Below are positions 5,396 through 6,996 of a stretch of 6,996 nt of DNA, piece after piece. Position numbers and translations under genes: made by a program. The notes under the pieces were generated by a model. That model was not told the DNA's origin. It did not search any database and saw only the letters and a list, made by a program, of their open reading frames with translations. Positions within the stretch are counted from its first letter, which is position 1, and each line of letters starts with the position of its first letter. This stretch comes from Verrucomicrobia bacterium UBA5540 (GTDB taxonomy: Bacteria > Verrucomicrobiota > Kiritimatiellia > Kiritimatiellales > Tichowtungiaceae), in contig DINM01000063.1 in the NCBI GenBank assembly GCA_002423675.1, positions 13,694 to 20,689 of the forward strand. The letters run 5' to 3'.

Positions 5396-6910
5396 CTACA
5401 TTTTTGGCAGATCGAGCTGATCAAACTGCGAAAGAAATGCCTGCATGCGGGCGGCGATTTTCGCCACGCCGCCGACCTCTTCGCTTTCGATATTCAGCGG
5501 AAGCACCGGATCGTGCAGCGACTTGCGCAGTAGCGCCCAGCCGTTGCCGTGCACGGCATCGATCGTCACATGCACACCTTCAAAGTTATTCGGCGTAAGT
5601 GACCAGCCCGGCTCGTCCGCTACAAACTGCTCGAACGCTTTCAGCACGTCGCCGCCATAGGTTCCGAAATCCGCAGCCTTGATTTTCGCGCGGTATTCTT
5701 TTGCCTCAGCCGGTTCGGGAAGTCCGGCAACAAGACCGTCAACACTGCCCTTGCCTTCCGCATGCAACTGCGCGGTCTTGATCAGAATTTTGGCAATCTG
5801 GTACGCCCCGTCATCGAGAAAATAATTCTCCTTCAGCGCGCCGTGGCCGGAGGTCTCCATCGCCAGCCACGACTCTTTACCCTCGCCGTTTAGGCGAATC
5901 GATTCGTTAATCACGTTTTTATAGCCGCGCTTGAAGCGATGGTGAACACCACCAAGTTTTTCTTCGATCCAGTACTTAAGACCGGTTGAAGTCACCGAAT
6001 CGGTCACGATCACACTGCCGGGATGCTCTTCAAGAACAATGGTGGACATCAGCGCGATAAATCGGTTGCGGTTGATCGGTGTACCGTTTTTATCGACCGC
6101 GCCAGCGCGGTCCACATCCGTATCAAAAATAATACCGAGGTCGGCTTTGTTTTTTTCGACGGCAGAAATGATTGCCTCCATCGCTTCGGGCTCTTCCGGA
6201 TTCGGAATGTGATTCGGAAATGAGCCGTCCGGCTCCAGAAACTGGCTGCCCGTCGTGTCCGCGCCGAGCGGCTTGAGCACCTTATCGACAAAATAGCCGC
6301 CCGCGCCGTTGCCGGCATCGACCACGATGCGCAGACCCGCCAGCGGCCTGTCGCCCTGCCCCGCACCTTTCCGAATATTGGAAACCAGCGACGCGGCGTA
6401 GTCGTCCATCAGATTAATTTTCCGAACATTGGAAATTTCAACCGGGTCGAAAATTCCGGCTTCGGTCGCGATCGTCAGAATCTTTTTAATGTCGCCCTTT
6501 TCGAGTCCGCCGTCGCGGGTGAAAAACTTGAGTCCGTTGCGATTGAACGGCAGATGGCTGGCCGTCAGCATAATCGAGCCGTCATAGGCGTGGTTTTCAA
6601 AAACCGTTGCCATAAACATGGCCGGAGTCGATGAGAGGCCGCTGTCCGCGATCACCGCGCAACCAGCTTTTTCCAAACCTTGGAAAACCGCGGTTTTGAC
6701 CATGTCGGCGGAGAGGCGCGAATCGTGACCAACGGCCACTTTGAGCTGTGAAACCGGAACGCCCTTCTTCTCCGAACGCCACTGCGCAAACGCAAAGCCG
6801 ATCGGCCGGACAATTTCCGGCGTCAGCGTTACCGGCTGGTCTTTGATCCCTTCAAGCGCCACACCGCGCACATCACTTCCGTTCTGCAACTTCAACCAGA
6901 TCTGATCCAT
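5396..6910 (-). CDS. Alpha-D-phosphohexomutase (phosphomannomutase/phosphoglucomutase type)
   Basis: Predicted 504-residue cytoplasmic enzyme that moves phosphate between C6 and C1 of a hexose, feeding nucleotide-sugar and glycan synthesis. All four active-site loops are visible: the phosphoserine loop TASHLPFNRNGLKFF (116-130, S118), the magnesium loop DTDVDR (263-268), the sugar loop METSGH (351-356) and the phosphate-binding loop RKSLHDP (462-468). Three depart from the common forms (TASHNP, E-E/M-SGH, R-x-S-x-TEP), pointing to the less-studied branch that I recall includes a plant chloroplast type. Whether mannose, glucose or glucosamine phosphate is used cannot be decided. ATG 6910 is set by GAGGT at 6915-6919; a GTG at 6934 would add eight residues across that site. 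Three palindrome copies lie within it. The stop is 89 bases before the PEP-CTERM pair, with no clear terminator between them. Confidence 0.93.
   Translation of the reverse strand: MDQIWLKLQNGSDVRGVALEGIKDQPVTLTPEIVRPIGFAFAQWRSEKKGVPVSQLKVAVGHDSRLSADMVKTAVFQGLEKAGCAVIADSGLSSTPAMFMATVFENHAYDGSIMLTASHLPFNRNGLKFFTRDGGLEKGDIKKILTIATEAGIFDPVEISNVRKINLMDDYAASLVSNIRKGAGQGDRPLAGLRIVVDAGNGAGGYFVDKVLKPLGADTTGSQFLEPDGSFPNHIPNPEEPEAMEAIISAVEKNKADLGIIFDTDVDRAGAVDKNGTPINRNRFIALMSTIVLEEHPGSVIVTDSVTSTGLKYWIEEKLGGVHHRFKRGYKNVINESIRLNGEGKESWLAMETSGHGALKENYFLDDGAYQIAKILIKTAQLHAEGKGSVDGLVAGLPEPAEAKEYRAKIKAADFGTYGGDVLKAFEQFVADEPGWSLTPNNFEGVHVTIDAVHGNGWALLRKSLHDPVLPLNIESEEVGGVAKIAARMQAFLSQFDQLDLPKM
6368..6384. repeat. 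Dispersed palindrome, one-base variant inside the phosphohexomutase gene
   Basis: TTTCCGA, spacer ATA, TTGGAAA: one mismatch in the otherwise perfect arms. Read in frame on the minus strand as SNIRK (residues 177-181). Confidence 0.7.
6419..6435. repeat. Dispersed palindrome, one-base variant inside the phosphohexomutase gene
   Basis: TTTCCGA, spacer ACA, TTGGAAA. It carries the same A-to-G change at the same arm position as the copy 51 bases away, and is read in the same frame as SNVRK (residues 160-164). Confidence 0.7.
6669..6687. repeat. Dispersed palindrome, perfect copy inside the phosphohexomutase gene
   Basis: TTTTCCAA, spacer ACC, TTGGAAAA. Read in frame on the minus strand as FQGLEK (residues 76-81), in the helix that precedes the strand leading to the STPA segment. 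Confidence 0.88.
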
Positions 6911-6914
6911 AAAT

Positions 6915-6919
6915 ACCTC
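6915..6919 (-). promoter_or_regulatory. Ribosome binding site deciding the phosphohexomutase start
   Basis: GAGGT on the minus strand, four bases before ATG 6910. It favours this start over the in-frame GTG at 6934, which lies upstream of the site. Confidence 0.75.
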
Positions 6920-6950
6920 AAAAATTTCAAACACCCGCGTTGCTCAAGAT

Positions 6951-6985
6951 CGCAAAGTCCGCGAAGTTTCTTTGCGTGCTTCGCG
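6951..6985. repeat. REP-like intergenic repeat of interleaved CGCAAAG/CGCGAAG arms
   Basis: CGCAAAG (6951-6957) and CGCGAAG (6960-6966) are followed by their reverse complements CTTTGCG (6970-6976) and CTTCGCG (6979-6985), at a spacing of about nine bases. It sits about 40 bases upstream of the phosphohexomutase start and may continue past the window edge. The pattern resembles the widespread short-period GCAAAG-type intergenic repeats of environmental bacteria. Confidence 0.65.
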
Positions 6986-6996
6986 AACTTCTGTTT

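Noticed and set aside
1985..6687. CRISPR-like array suggested by repeated TTCCAA/TTGGAA words
   Set aside because: Copies are irregularly spaced, mostly inside genes, and the units are too short; no spacers or cas genes.

Overview
The window reads as a chromosomal segment of a PVC-superphylum bacterium, most likely Kiritimatiellota (Pontiella-like). This is inferred from three PEP-CTERM secreted proteins that all end in a FIRRR-type tail, weak or variable Shine-Dalgarno sites, lectin/LamG-type secreted beta-sandwich proteins, and an abundant palindrome of the form TTTCCAA-N3-TTGGAAA. I recall such palindromes from that group but could not check this here. There are no RNA genes, CRISPR arrays or insertion sequences, and no gene-free stretch longer than about 150 bases.

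Layout. One gene runs rightward: a LamG-like PEP-CTERM protein (151-921), followed by a probable hairpin terminator (949-979). Everything else runs leftward. Reading in the direction of transcription: an alpha-D-phosphohexomutase (6910-5396) preceded by a REP-like repeat at the window edge; two PEP-CTERM proteins 22 bases apart (5306-4482 and 4459-3665), closed by a strong intrinsic terminator (3610-3642); and a tight three-gene operon of a short-chain dehydrogenase (3559-2876), an M48 metallopeptidase lipoprotein (2871-2059) and a Gfo/Idh/MocA-type oxidoreductase (2059-1070). A long imperfect inverted repeat with a T-run (986-1063) lies between the convergent gene ends.

How it fits together. 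The phosphohexomutase would supply sugar-1-phosphate for glycans or exopolysaccharide. PEP-CTERM proteins are sorted by exosortase in organisms that make exopolysaccharide, so the two parts are compatible, although no exosortase or glycosyltransferase is present here. The three-gene operon joins two NAD(P)-dependent oxidoreductases to an envelope protease. No shared pathway is evident.

The most unusual signal is the palindrome. Four perfect copies and two one-base variants occur in 7 kb. Four lie in frame inside two conserved enzymes, and two stand in tandem exactly between a terminator and the ribosome binding site of the three-gene operon. None lies in the three PEP-CTERM genes. It looks like a dispersed, protein-recognised or structural DNA element of unknown role.
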